Assembly: GCA_031552405.1 (NCBI GenBank)
Contig: JAVBMN010000003.1
Location: 31,856 to 95,855, forward strand
Direction of reading: 5' to 3'
Length of the DNA: 64,000 bases
Source: UBA1794 sp031552405
GTDB taxonomy: Bacteria > Bacteroidota > Bacteroidia > Bacteroidales > Bacteroidaceae
Below are positions 52,832 through 61,968 of the stretch, piece after piece. Both the position numbers and the translations under genes were made by a program. How positions within the stretch are numbered: position 1 is the first letter of the stretch; each line of letters starts with the position of its first letter. Below the pieces are notes generated by a model. It saw only the letters and a program-made list of their open reading frames with translations. It did not search any database and was not told the DNA's origin.

Positions 52832-53430
52832 AGCACTCCTCATATCTGTTTATAGCCATCCTATCCCTGCTCTGCTGTGTAGCCTGCCAGAAAACCAAGA
52901 AGCCCACTGCACCCCCCATCAAGAACAGGGATTCACTGGCGGTACTGGAGACCAAAGACGTAACCACGTTAATATCCGACTCCGGTATCACCAAATATCG
53001 CATACGCACCAAGTCGTGGGACGTGTATGACCGCACAAAGGTACCCCGATGGGTATTCGAGAAAGGGTTGTTGCTCGAGCAGTTCGACCGCAACTACAAG
53101 GTTAACGCCACCATTAAAGCAGATACCGCGTATTACTACACCCTTAGAAAACTATGGGATCTACGCGGCAACGTGCAGATCAAGAATGTAAAGGGTGATA
53201 AATTCTTCACCCCACAACTCTTCTGGGATCAGAGCACCGCAAAGGTCTACTCCAACAAGAAGATACGCATAGAACAGCCCGATAAGACCATCGAAGGCTC
53301 CAGCTTCATATCCAACCAGGAGATGACCCAATATCAGATCTACAACACTACCGGACCGGTGTACTTTGACGAAAAGAAACTGAGCCCACCGGCCCAGCCT
53401 GCCGAAGCAGACTCTACCCTTCAACCCTGA
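52816..53430 (+). CDS. lptC: LPS export periplasmic protein LptC
   Basis: 204 aa lipoprotein (Cys24 in LSLLCCVAC). LptC pattern: ISDSGITKYRIRTKSWDVYD, AYYYTLRKLWDLRGNVQIKN, with the beta-jellyroll seen as repeated strands. It passes LPS from LptBFG to the LptA bridge. Bacteroidetes often encode LptC as a lipoprotein. Confidence 0.88.
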   Translation: MEGGIKHSSYLFIAILSLLCCVACQKTKKPTAPPIKNRDSLAVLETKDVTTLISDSGITKYRIRTKSWDVYDRTKVPRWVFEKGLLLEQFDRNYKVNATIKADTAYYYTLRKLWDLRGNVQIKNVKGDKFFTPQLFWDQSTAKVYSNKKIRIEQPDKTIEGSSFISNQEMTQYQIYNTTGPVYFDEKKLSPPAQPAEADSTLQP

Positions 53431-53435
53431 CCACA

Positions 53436-54692
53436 ATGGACATAACCCTCGGCTTAGTCGTATCCATGCTCTTTGCAGCGCTGTTCTCCGGAATGGAGAT
53501 CGCGTTTGTAACCGCTGATAAGTTCCGCATGGAACTCGATAGCGACAAACGGGGAATCAACGCCAGGATACTTGCCTTCTTCTACCGGAACAAGAATAAT
53601 TTTATATCCACCATGCTGGTGGGAAACTCCATCTCGCTCGTTACCTACGGCATACTGATGGCGCATATTATAGAAGAATACTGGCTGGCATATCATATCG
53701 AAAACGAACTGCTGATCCTTCTGATTCAGATCTTGCTAGCCACTTTGCTCATCCTTGTTACTGGGGAATTTCTGCCCAAAACACTGTTTAAGTTGCAGGC
53801 CAATGCCATGCTTTCTTTTTTTGCAGTGCCCGTCTTCTTATGCTATATTATACTATACCCCATCTCCAAGGTGACCACCTTCATCGGCTCTCGCCTTCTG
53901 AGATTTACAGGCATAAAGAGCGATAAGAAGACAGAAGAGAAAGCCTTTTCAAGAATCGAACTTGATTACTTCATACAGTCCAGCATAGAGAATGTAACCA
54001 ACGAAGAAGAATTAGGAACCGAGGTAAAGATATTCCGCAAGGCGCTCGACTTCAGTCAGACAAAAATACGCGACTGCGTAGTGCCACGCACAGAAATTGT
54101 AGCTGTATCCTTTCTGGCGGACGCTGAACTGCTGAAGGCCAAATTCGTGGAATCCGGCCTCTCCAAACTCATCGTTTACAACGAAGGGATGGATAACATA
54201 TTGGGATACATCCACTCCTCAGAAATGTTCCGGCACCCCGGCAACTGGCAGAACTACATCCAAAAGATGCCCTTTGTACCCGAAACGATGGCCGCCAACC
54301 GGATGCTTCACCGCTTCATGCAAGAAAAGAAAACCTTGGCGGTAGTCATCGACGAGTTTGGAGGCACCTCAGGCATCGTATCGCTGGAAGACCTTGTAGA
54401 AGAAATCTTTGGAGATATACAGGACGAACATGATACCTCCCAGTATGTAGCCAAAAAAATCGGCGAGCAATACATACTCTCCGCACGCCTCGAGATCGAA
54501 AAAGTCAACGAAATGTTTGGACTCGACCTGCCCGAATCCGATGAATATCTTACCATCGGAGGCCTCATCCTGCAGCACTACCAAAACTTCCCCAAACTGC
54601 ATGAAATCATCACAATTGGCCGATTCCATTTCAAAATCATCAAAGTAACCTCTACAAAAATAGAACTGGTACAGCTGAAACTCATGGAATAA
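53436..54692 (+). CDS. CNNM/CorC-type transporter (HlyC/CorC family)
   Basis: 418 aa. Four N-terminal TM helices form the DUF21 domain (LVVSMLFAALFSGMEIAFVT; LILLIQILLATLLILVTGEF; MLSFFAVPVFLCYIILYP), then two CBS domains (RDCVVPRTEIVAVS; NILGYIHSSEM; DEFGGTSGIVSLEDLVEEIF) and a C-terminal CorC/HlyC domain. Likely Mg2+/Co2+ efflux or homeostasis. Confidence 0.92.
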   Translation: MDITLGLVVSMLFAALFSGMEIAFVTADKFRMELDSDKRGINARILAFFYRNKNNFISTMLVGNSISLVTYGILMAHIIEEYWLAYHIENELLILLIQILLATLLILVTGEFLPKTLFKLQANAMLSFFAVPVFLCYIILYPISKVTTFIGSRLLRFTGIKSDKKTEEKAFSRIELDYFIQSSIENVTNEEELGTEVKIFRKALDFSQTKIRDCVVPRTEIVAVSFLADAELLKAKFVESGLSKLIVYNEGMDNILGYIHSSEMFRHPGNWQNYIQKMPFVPETMAANRMLHRFMQEKKTLAVVIDEFGGTSGIVSLEDLVEEIFGDIQDEHDTSQYVAKKIGEQYILSARLEIEKVNEMFGLDLPESDEYLTIGGLILQHYQNFPKLHEIITIGRFHFKIIKVTSTKIELVQLKLME

Positions 54693-54791
54693 ACCATTTT
54701 TTTTCAGAATCAGATACGAGATACTGGCTTTTTTCGTATCTTCGTGCCCTAAATATAAAAAATAAGAAACAAAAATAACAGATAATTAGAA

Positions 54792-56927
54792 ATGGCAACA
54801 TTAGGAAAAATCAGATCGAAAGGACCATTGCTCATCGGCGCCATTGGTTTAGCACTCTTTGCGTTCATTGCAGGTGATGCCTGGAAGATCTTCCAATCTC
54901 ACCAAAAAGCGGATGCCGGTGAGGTATATGGAGAAACCCTATCCGCACAGGATTTCCAGAAAATGATGGAAGAATACAGCAGTGTGATCGAATTCACCAG
55001 CGGAAGCGCTTCCCTCTCCGATCAGCAGATGACTCAGATGAAAGACGAAATCTGGAGAACTTATGTAAACAATAAAATCGTAGAGCACGAAGCTAAAGCA
55101 CTGGGACTTACCGTATCCGACGCCGAAATGCAATACATCCTGACACAGGGTACTCACCCCATGCTGCGTCAGACTCCGTTCGTGAATCAGACTACCGGTC
55201 TTTTCGACAAAGATATGTTGAAGAAGTTCCTTGCCGACTATTCAAATATGGACATCTCCAAAATACCGGCTGAATATCAGGAACAATATCACAAAATGTA
55301 CCGCTTCTGGGCATTCATTGAAAAGACGCTCCGTCAGAACCGTCTGGCTGAGAAGTATCAGAATCTGATCTCTCGTTCCATCATCTCTAACAACGTTGAA
55401 GCAGAAGCTTCCTTCAACGGCCGCGTAAGTACTACCGACTTCCTGTTGGCTGCCGTACCTTACACCGCAGTATCCGAAAGCCAGATCAGCGTTACTGATG
55501 CCGACCTGAAAGTTCTATATGATAAGAAGAAGGAAATGTTCAAGCAATACGTGGACTCACGTGACATCAAGTACATTGATGTACAGGTGAAGGCCAGTGC
55601 TGCCGACCGTGCCGCTATCGAAAAAGAAGTGGAAGATGCTAAGGCGAAACTTGAAGCCGGTGGTGATTACAAGACCATTCTCCGCGATGCCGGATCCGAA
55701 TATGCCTATTCTGAACTACCCCATACAAAGGCAGCTTATCCTGCCGATGTAGTAAGCCGTCTTGAGCAGGCTACTATCGGTCAGGTAATCGCTCCGTACT
55801 TCAGTCCGGAAGATAACACCCTGAATACCTTCAAATTATTGGCTGTAACCTCAGAGGCCGACTCTGTAGAATTCCGCCAGATCCCCGTAGCACGTGCTAC
55901 CGAGCAGGAAACAAAGACCTTGGCTGACAGTATCTACAACGCCCTGAAAGGTGGCGCCGATTATGCTGCTATCGCCAAAAACTACGGCGCTCCCGCAGAA
56001 GGACAGTGGATTAGCTCCAAAGCGTACGAGAACGTACCCAATCTGGATGCTACCACCGAGAAACTCTTCTCTACCGTATTCAACATGGCTGTCAACGAAA
56101 TCCAGAACTTGGAATTCCCCAACGGCCGTGTAATCATACAAGTTACAAATAAGAAAGCCCCTGTTAGCAAATACAAGATCGCTCTTGTAAAACGCCCCAT
56201 AGTGTTCAGCAAAGAAACCTACAGCCAGGCGTATAACAACCTGAGCAGCTTCATCGCCGCAAATCCCACCGTGGATAAACTTGTAGCAAATGCTGAAAAA
56301 AGTGGCTACCACGTTCAGGAACGCAAAGATCTCTTCAGCTCTGAGCATAACATCGCCGGTGTACGCAGCACTCATGAAGCCCTGCGCTGGATATTTGGAG
56401 CCAAAGAGGGCGCCCTCTCTCAAATGTACGAATGCGGTGACAATGACCACCTGCTGGTTGTAGCCGTAACCGGCATCAACCCGGAAGGTTATCGCCCCTT
56501 CGAAAAAGTAAAGGAAGAGTTGAAGTTTGAAGCCCTGCGCGACAAGCGTGCCGAGAAACTTATCAGTGACATCAACGGCATGAACATCACTTCATTTGCT
56601 CAGGCCACTAAGATTCACAGTGTAGTGACTGACTCGCTGAAGCATGTATCCTTCGCCCGTCCGGCTTATGTATCTGCAACCAATTCCAGCGAGCCCGTTC
56701 TTAGTGCATTTGTAAACGCACCAGTAAATAAGGTAACAAAGGCCATCAAAGGAAATGCCGGCGTATACATCCTTCAGCCTGTATCTACAGAGAAGATGGA
56801 CGAGAAGTTCGATGCTACCATCGAAAAGCAGCGCACACAAAGCATGAACATGCAAGCTGCCAGCCGCTTCATGAACGACCTCTACCTGAAGGCCGAAGTG
56901 AAAGACTTCCGTTATCTCTACTTCTAA
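54792..56927 (+). CDS. PpiD/SurA-like peptidylprolyl isomerase foldase
   Basis: 711 aa. N-terminal TM anchor (KGPLLIGAIGLALFAFIAGD), a SurA-like chaperone part from about residue 40, then a parvulin-like repeat region (PVARATEQETKTLADSIYNA). Periplasmic folding helper for outer-membrane proteins. A strong terminator follows 53 nt downstream. Confidence 0.9.
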   Translation: MATLGKIRSKGPLLIGAIGLALFAFIAGDAWKIFQSHQKADAGEVYGETLSAQDFQKMMEEYSSVIEFTSGSASLSDQQMTQMKDEIWRTYVNNKIVEHEAKALGLTVSDAEMQYILTQGTHPMLRQTPFVNQTTGLFDKDMLKKFLADYSNMDISKIPAEYQEQYHKMYRFWAFIEKTLRQNRLAEKYQNLISRSIISNNVEAEASFNGRVSTTDFLLAAVPYTAVSESQISVTDADLKVLYDKKKEMFKQYVDSRDIKYIDVQVKASAADRAAIEKEVEDAKAKLEAGGDYKTILRDAGSEYAYSELPHTKAAYPADVVSRLEQATIGQVIAPYFSPEDNTLNTFKLLAVTSEADSVEFRQIPVARATEQETKTLADSIYNALKGGADYAAIAKNYGAPAEGQWISSKAYENVPNLDATTEKLFSTVFNMAVNEIQNLEFPNGRVIIQVTNKKAPVSKYKIALVKRPIVFSKETYSQAYNNLSSFIAANPTVDKLVANAEKSGYHVQERKDLFSSEHNIAGVRSTHEALRWIFGAKEGALSQMYECGDNDHLLVVAVTGINPEGYRPFEKVKEELKFEALRDKRAEKLISDINGMNITSFAQATKIHSVVTDSLKHVSFARPAYVSATNSSEPVLSAFVNAPVNKVTKAIKGNAGVYILQPVSTEKMDEKFDATIEKQRTQSMNMQAASRFMNDLYLKAEVKDFRYLYF

Positions 56928-56980
56928 GAACCCGCATACATCCAGTTTGCTTTCTTAGACAACCGATAGAAAGAATCAAA

Positions 56981-57014
56981 AAAAGGCTCGAATCAATACG
57001 ATTCGAGCCTTTTT
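56981..57014 (+). terminator. Terminator after the PpiD-like gene
   Basis: 13-bp stem AAAAGGCTCGAAT / ATTCGAGCCTTTT (56981-56993 and 57001-57013) followed by T-rich DNA. Works in both directions. Confidence 0.88.
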
Positions 57015-57045
57015 CATGTATTACACCAAAAATAAAACAAAAAGA

Positions 57046-57077
57046 GTTGTTGAAGAAAAGTATATTTCGTACTTTTG
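57046..57077 (+). promoter_or_regulatory. Promoter of the small acidic protein gene
   Basis: GTTG (57046-57049), 20-nt spacer, TACTTTTG (57070-57077): close to the Bacteroidetes consensus; ATG follows 25 nt later at 57103. Confidence 0.7.
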
Positions 57078-57102
57078 AAAGGTCTAATTAAGTAAAAGAA
57101 TT

Positions 57103-57549
57103 ATGAAGGTCAGCAAAGAATCATTCACTCTGATTGAATCTGCTATCAACGAAGCACTTGCCCCCTATCAAGGCAAAGGAGAGCAGTCCGTAGTTACCGA
57201 TATACACTTTCAGGTAAATGACGAGACCGGTGAACTGTGCGTCCTCAACGACGACGACCAGGAACTCTCCAAAGTCATCATCTCCGAATGGGTAAGCTAC
57301 AAAGCTGAAGACTTCATGACCGGCTGCTCGCAGGTGCTCACCAACAAACTCCAGCGCATGCGCGATGAGAAAGCCTTCGACCATCTGGACCTCATCAAAC
57401 CCTACTCCTTCGTCCTCCTTGACGATGACAAAGAAACTGTTTCCGAGCTCATGCTCATTGATGATGACACCGTCCTCCTCAATGCCGACCTCCTCTCCGG
57501 CCTCGATGACGAGCTGAATGAGTTTTTGGAAAACCTTATGAAAGAGTAG
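57103..57549 (+). CDS. Conserved acidic small protein, unknown function
   Basis: 148 aa, strongly acidic (clusters such as NDDDQEL, LDDDKET, IDDDTVLL). No signal peptide or TM. Likely soluble cytosolic protein; I do not recognise the family. It has its own promoter and is bracketed by terminators, so it is an independent unit. Confidence 0.75.
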   Translation: MKVSKESFTLIESAINEALAPYQGKGEQSVVTDIHFQVNDETGELCVLNDDDQELSKVIISEWVSYKAEDFMTGCSQVLTNKLQRMRDEKAFDHLDLIKPYSFVLLDDDKETVSELMLIDDDTVLLNADLLSGLDDELNEFLENLMKE

Positions 57550-57571
57550 ACAAATCCTGTTCATCCTTTCC

Positions 57572-57622
57572 CCCTCTATACAATAAAAGCCCGCTAATCG
57601 CGGGCTTTTATTGTATAGAGGG
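57572..57622. terminator. Bidirectional terminator between convergent genes
   Basis: Long stem of 23 bp (57572-57594 with 57600-57622) and a 5-nt loop, with AAAA/TTTT runs on both arms. Serves both the acidic protein gene and the convergent ATPase gene. Confidence 0.88.
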
Positions 57623-57630
57623 AAATCCTA

Positions 57631-59031
57631 TCAGTCTCCATAACTCATAGGTATCACGTCTTCAGGAAGGAACACACCCTCCCGTATTTCATCTTTAGGT
57701 TTCTGCTTGAGGAACAACACATAGAGTACTTCTTTTCCTTCTGCAATTGAAAGTCTGGCTGTTTTCTCCTTCAGTTCATCAAATAATCGTCCGGCATACT
57801 CTCCTTCGGTCCATTTACACTCTCCGATAAGTAGATATTTTCCATCTGTTGATTCAGCAACTACGTCAAGTTCTATCGGGCGATACTTATTCCCATGGGA
57901 ATCGGCTTGCAGCAATGGCACATTCCCCCACCACCTACTTGCTTCACCCCATCGATGACCCAATACCTTATTTCCGCTAACAGCCTCTTGGCACAGATAC
58001 TCCCAATGCATTGACACGTACTTAGATTTCTTCTCTTGAATCTCTTCCATGACAACAGTACGTCTTCCACGGCCTATATTCGAGAGATTTGGGATGATAA
58101 ATGTATAGTAGAAGTTCATCAACGGGTCATTGATGCGGTATATTCCTTTTTTGGACTTCTTCGGGCTTTCCCCGAAAGGTATTTCCCTGCGAATATACCC
58201 CATTTGAATAAGCCGATCCATAGGTGTAGACAATGTCGTTGCATCTTTGCCTATACGCCCGGCTATTTCCGATATTCGATTAGCCCCCGACGCCACAATT
58301 GACATCAGAGATTCAGACTGTACAGTCAGTGTCAGGTCATCAAGAAACAAATGCTTAGGCTCATCATATAATACCGATTGCGTACTTAACATAGTCTCCT
58401 TTATCGCACTCTCTAAATCCTCATATCCTTCACGCAACTCCCAATATCTGGGCACCCCTCCCCACACACTATACTCCTCAATTGTCTGGATAGAATCAAG
58501 CCCAAGCGCTTCCTGCAAATATTTCAGAGGTATCGGCTGGAGACTCATAGTGGAGTGGCTACGGCCATAAAGAGGCTCTCCCGGAGACAGAATCATCTCC
58601 TGCATCATTCGCTGCGATGATCCACATATAATCAGATTATATTTCAACTCTTTAGTATCCAGAATCTTTTGCAAAACAGAAGGCAGCTCCGGACAGTTTT
58701 TCACCATATAGGGGAACTCGTCAAGGCAAAGCGTAAATTGCTTAGTCGTAAGCCTGTTCAACATAAATAACAGGTCTTCCCAAGAGCTATAACTCCCCCG
58801 TAGTATATCAGGAAACCGCTCCCCAAGCTGAGTCTGTAACAAATCACGTTGCACCTGATCTGAAAGATTTCCGGCCATATAATATATGTCATCATCAGTC
58901 AGTACTTTCTTAATCAACGTAGACTTCCCGAGCCTCCGTCGGCCATAGATTACAACAAATTTAGCCGGCGACTCAGGGCTAAGTACCCTTCGCAGCAGCT
59001 GCTGTTCTTCAATCCGATCTACAAAATTCAT
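57631..59031 (-). CDS. Archaeal-type AAA ATPase (DUF234 family)
   Basis: 466 aa. Walker A YGRRRLGKSTLIKK, Walker B TLCLDEFPYM, sensor-like ICGSSQRMMQEMI, and a C-terminal DUF234-type domain with IGECKWTEGEYAGRLFDEL. This family is found in archaea and Bacteroidetes; function is unclear, often linked to mobile or stress loci. Its promoter is overlapped by an inverted repeat (see that feature). Confidence 0.88.
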   Translation of the reverse strand: MNFVDRIEEQQLLRRVLSPESPAKFVVIYGRRRLGKSTLIKKVLTDDDIYYMAGNLSDQVQRDLLQTQLGERFPDILRGSYSSWEDLLFMLNRLTTKQFTLCLDEFPYMVKNCPELPSVLQKILDTKELKYNLIICGSSQRMMQEMILSPGEPLYGRSHSTMSLQPIPLKYLQEALGLDSIQTIEEYSVWGGVPRYWELREGYEDLESAIKETMLSTQSVLYDEPKHLFLDDLTLTVQSESLMSIVASGANRISEIAGRIGKDATTLSTPMDRLIQMGYIRREIPFGESPKKSKKGIYRINDPLMNFYYTFIIPNLSNIGRGRRTVVMEEIQEKKSKYVSMHWEYLCQEAVSGNKVLGHRWGEASRWWGNVPLLQADSHGNKYRPIELDVVAESTDGKYLLIGECKWTEGEYAGRLFDELKEKTARLSIAEGKEVLYVLFLKQKPKDEIREGVFLPEDVIPMSYGD

Positions 59032-59041
59032 CTTCCAATAA

Positions 59042-59084
59042 AATTATTCTCTGCAAAAATAATTCTTTTAGAGAATAATTCAAA
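59042..59084 (-). promoter_or_regulatory. Promoter with inverted-repeat operator for the AAA ATPase
   Basis: -33 TTTG (59081-59084), a 19-nt spacer and -7 TATTTTTG (59054-59061) on the minus strand. An 11-bp inverted repeat AATTATTCTCT (59042-59052) / AGAGAATAATT (59070-59080) flanks the -7 box. A repressor dimer binding here would block transcription. Confidence 0.7.
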
Positions 59085-59152
59085 TCATTCAGTAAGAAAC
59101 TTCGATTTTTATGCTTACAGCCAATCCCTAACAGCACCCGCTACTCTCTTCA

Positions 59153-59174
59153 GTTAGCGTCCAATTTTGACGTC
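59153..59174. repeat. IS66 left terminal inverted repeat
   Basis: 22-nt end, exact reverse complement of 61849-61870. A stem-loop follows at 59185-59212 (CCTGAAAGCCAC / GTGGTTTTCAGG). Confidence 0.92.
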
Positions 59175-59238
59175 CACCACCCTGAAAGCCACTCCAAGGT
59201 GGTTTTCAGGTAAAAGATGTCAAAATGGAGATTGATTT

Positions 59239-61041
59239 TTAAAATTTATTGGGCTTTATCCCTATCGTCATGGGCAGGAGATTCTCGTAGTCACGACGAC
59301 CAGCCATGATTTCGCGGAAGAATTTCTTGAAAAACTCCAATACTGAGATCCCATGCATCTTGCAAGTGGAGATAATCGTGTGGTAAGCCGCAGAAACATT
59401 AGCCATCCGACTGCTGCCAAAGAACAGCGAGTTCTTGCGCTCACCGGCAAGGGGACGGATGAAACGTTCGGCGAGAGAATTGTCGATATTGTAACGCCCA
59501 TCTTTGAGGTAGGCAAAAAGCTGGGGCCAGAAAGTGTTCAGATAGCGAAGCGCCTTTTCCATCAGTTCACCCCGGGGAGGGTGACCCTCAGCAAGCATCG
59601 CATCCAGTTTACTTCGCAACCGACCGATAATATCTTTCGTGCGAAGATTTCCACGACAAAGGCAGATCTGTTCGGGAGAAAGATGGCCTGATACATAGTC
59701 GGACTCCAGAGCATACAACTCACCCATACATTCAAGGAAGTAGCCGGCATCACGATCACCACCCTGCTCCAAAGCATACTTGAATTTGGCACGCGCATGG
59801 GCCATGCAGCAAAGGTGGTCTGTAGCGATCAGTGCGTCATCAAGATACATATACACATTGTAACCGTCCGATTGCAGGGATTTTACCTGGCTGTCGCCAA
59901 GAATATGCTGCAAGGCCTGGCGACCTCTGGAACCATCCTCGTAACAGTAGATCGCGATTTTTGCTTCCTTATTCACAAGACACCACAGATATTTCTTCAT
60001 GTATCTGCCTGCTACCTTTACACGGCACCAGGTCTCGTCGCAATTGATCACAGAATCCTTCTCCAGGGCCTTATCCTTAAGAATACGGATAAGCTCAGTC
60101 ACATATACACCGCCTTTGGCAAGCCAGTTGGTAAGAGTCATACGGCTCAGACGCATACGCTCGTCGCCAAGACGCGAGAGTTCGCGGTAAAGAGGGGTGT
60201 TCAGAACGAAACGGTTGAAAACAAGGTAGGCCAGAAAATCGCACGAGGCATGCGTGCCGGGAACGCGATCAATAATGGAAGGCTCACCATCTTCGGGGAA
60301 GTAACCCTCATAAATCCTGCCGTCAGGCATCTTGTAACGGACCACCTGATATTGATGCTCCACGATCTGGCAGACCTGCTCGTAAGAGTATTTATAGAAA
60401 ACACCCATCACTTCTGCAGCAGGGGGAAGCTTACCAAGACTGGAGGCATGAGAAACAGACCTTTCGGCACTCATACTCTTATACTCCATACCCTGACGAT
60501 AGAGACGGGAAGTCTTGTCAGAATTGACTGCTTGACTTTCCTCACTATCAGAAACAACGGGTTGGGAGTTCACTGAAGACACAGAACCACTACTGCCATC
60601 GAAGTCATCCTTCTCTTCCTGATGGGATTTAGATTCTTCCTTTTTAGAAGAGAGGCCCTTTTGGCTTTTAGAACCGTAAGTGTGCTTACGGGAAACTTGC
60701 AACAGGCCGCTCAGACGGACAATCTCTTTCTGCAGAACTGCATTCTGGGCATCCTTGGAACGAAGAAGAGACAACAACTCAGAAAATTCAGAGCGTAAGC
60801 CTTTCAGTTCATCCTGCATAGACAAATGACTATCGCTCATACCCTCAAGCTTAGACATAAGAGAAGATATATGAGTCTGGTCAGACTGGCGAAGCCGGAG
60901 AAGTTCATCAATGAGTTTGGACTTTTCGTCAGGAGTCATATCGGAATAAGGGTCAACCCAGTCTGGTGCAGTACCCTCACGGTGAAGGTGCAGCGAAGCT
61001 GAGTGTAGTATGTTATCACGTTCGACTTGATCCATATCCAA
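59239..61041 (-). CDS. tnpC: IS66 transposase TnpC
   Basis: 600 aa. Coiled-coil N-terminal region (RSDQTHISSLMSKLEGM-like heptads), Cys/His zinc part, then the DDE catalytic domain: INCDETWCRVKVA, LQSDGYNVYMYLDDA and the Glu in NSLAERFIRPLAGE. The frame is intact. It carries out strand transfer. Confidence 0.95.
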   Translation of the reverse strand: MDMDQVERDNILHSASLHLHREGTAPDWVDPYSDMTPDEKSKLIDELLRLRQSDQTHISSLMSKLEGMSDSHLSMQDELKGLRSEFSELLSLLRSKDAQNAVLQKEIVRLSGLLQVSRKHTYGSKSQKGLSSKKEESKSHQEEKDDFDGSSGSVSSVNSQPVVSDSEESQAVNSDKTSRLYRQGMEYKSMSAERSVSHASSLGKLPPAAEVMGVFYKYSYEQVCQIVEHQYQVVRYKMPDGRIYEGYFPEDGEPSIIDRVPGTHASCDFLAYLVFNRFVLNTPLYRELSRLGDERMRLSRMTLTNWLAKGGVYVTELIRILKDKALEKDSVINCDETWCRVKVAGRYMKKYLWCLVNKEAKIAIYCYEDGSRGRQALQHILGDSQVKSLQSDGYNVYMYLDDALIATDHLCCMAHARAKFKYALEQGGDRDAGYFLECMGELYALESDYVSGHLSPEQICLCRGNLRTKDIIGRLRSKLDAMLAEGHPPRGELMEKALRYLNTFWPQLFAYLKDGRYNIDNSLAERFIRPLAGERKNSLFFGSSRMANVSAAYHTIISTCKMHGISVLEFFKKFFREIMAGRRDYENLLPMTIGIKPNKF

Positions 61042-61101
61042 TATTTTAACGACATAAAGATACGAAAAATAATGGATATAGCCAAGCGAAAAATAGTTTA
61101 T

Positions 61102-61437
61102 CTATCTGATTTTTAGCGTTTTAATAACGAGGCTTTCCAAAAGCACAACCACATCCTTCCAACAGATGCTATAGACGGGTTCATCCCCCTGGTGATGCAC
61201 TTTCATAAACTTATAACCCGGAACAAAGCGCTTTTCATAAAGACTGTAAGAACGACGGTCATAGCTGAAAAGGCGAACCTTGCGACAATCGCGGGACATG
61301 ACGATGAACACATCACCCTCCAGGGGCTCACGATTCAACTGCTGGTGGATGATAGACAACACCCGGTCATACTTGCAACGCATATCGTGAAAGTTCCGAA
61401 GAAAATAGAAACGATTAACACCTGTAACACTCAACAT
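61102..61437 (-). CDS. tnpB: IS66 accessory protein TnpB
   Basis: 111 aa. Matches the IS66 Orf2 family: FYFLRNFHDMRCKYDRVLSI, REPLEGDVFIVMSRDCRKVR, LFSYDRRSYSLYEKRF. Required for transposition; overlaps tnpA by 7 nt. Confidence 0.93.
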   Translation of the reverse strand: MLSVTGVNRFYFLRNFHDMRCKYDRVLSIIHQQLNREPLEGDVFIVMSRDCRKVRLFSYDRRSYSLYEKRFVPGYKFMKVHHQGDEPVYSICWKDVVVLLESLVIKTLKIR

Positions 61438-61790
61438 AAAACCTCCAGTTTCTCTACTAGGAGTTTCAACTCGGAGTAGCTCAGATTACGTTGATGGATA
61501 TGGAGACCAGTATTCATACGAAGATCAAGAAGAATGCGCAAATCAGTGGGCTGCTTATCGGAAGCAGCAGAAACAGGAACAGCCACAACAGGGGGAGGAA
61601 CCAAAGTACTCTCGGGCTTACCCGAAACTTGAACCTCGACTAAACGGTGGCGCGTATCTTTGTACCATTTATCAAAAAGGTTGTAAGGAACCTTGTGACG
61701 AAAACAAAAATCCTGGATAGATTCACCAGAGGGAACCGACTCCGCTTTGTAGCGGATAAAAAGACGTTCAAAATCACTACTACTAAACAT
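61431..61790 (-). CDS. tnpA: IS66 accessory protein TnpA
   Basis: 119 aa. Helix-turn-helix-like N-terminus (GESIQDFCFRHKVPYNLFDK) and a C-terminal LRMNTGLHIHQRNLSYSELK, typical of the Orf1 protein of IS66. First gene of the IS. Confidence 0.9.
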   Translation of the reverse strand: MFSSSDFERLFIRYKAESVPSGESIQDFCFRHKVPYNLFDKWYKDTRHRLVEVQVSGKPESTLVPPPVVAVPVSAASDKQPTDLRILLDLRMNTGLHIHQRNLSYSELKLLVEKLEVLC

Positions 61791-61848
61791 AGGCTATAAA
61801 TTTTTATATTACAGCCACAAAGGTAAGGGGATCAGCCTAGGCGGGCAA

Positions 61849-61870
61849 GACGTCAAAATTGGACGCTAAC
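61849..61870. repeat. IS66 right terminal inverted repeat
   Basis: Exact reverse complement of 59153-59174. Confidence 0.92.
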
Positions 61871-61904
61871 CTCTCTTCAACCCTATCTATAAGAATGCCT
61901 CTAG

Positions 61905-61943
61905 GATTATTCTTCTGAGAAAATAATTCTTTCAAAGAATAAC
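61905..61943. repeat. Second, degenerate copy of the ATPase-promoter repeat
   Basis: ATTATTCTTCTGAGAAAATAATTC followed by AAAGAATAAC (quoted in two parts) resembles 59043-59080, with the same ATTATTC...AATAATTCTTT...GAATAA order. Without the IS66, the two copies would be about 90 bp apart upstream of the ATPase gene. Confidence 0.5.
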
Positions 61944-61968
61944 TAAACTCAGCAATCCAAGAACTTCC

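Larger units (their letters stand above)
59153..61870. mobile_element. Complete IS66-family insertion sequence
   Basis: 2718 bp with three genes (tnpA, tnpB, tnpC) reading leftward and perfect 22-bp terminal inverted repeats beginning GTTAGCGTCC. The flanks are CTCTCTTCA on both sides (59144-59152 and 61871-61879); IS66 elements duplicate 8 bp, so one matching base may be chance. The element split the upstream region of the ATPase gene from the nuclease pseudogene. The intact ends and target duplication suggest a recent insertion. Confidence 0.95.
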
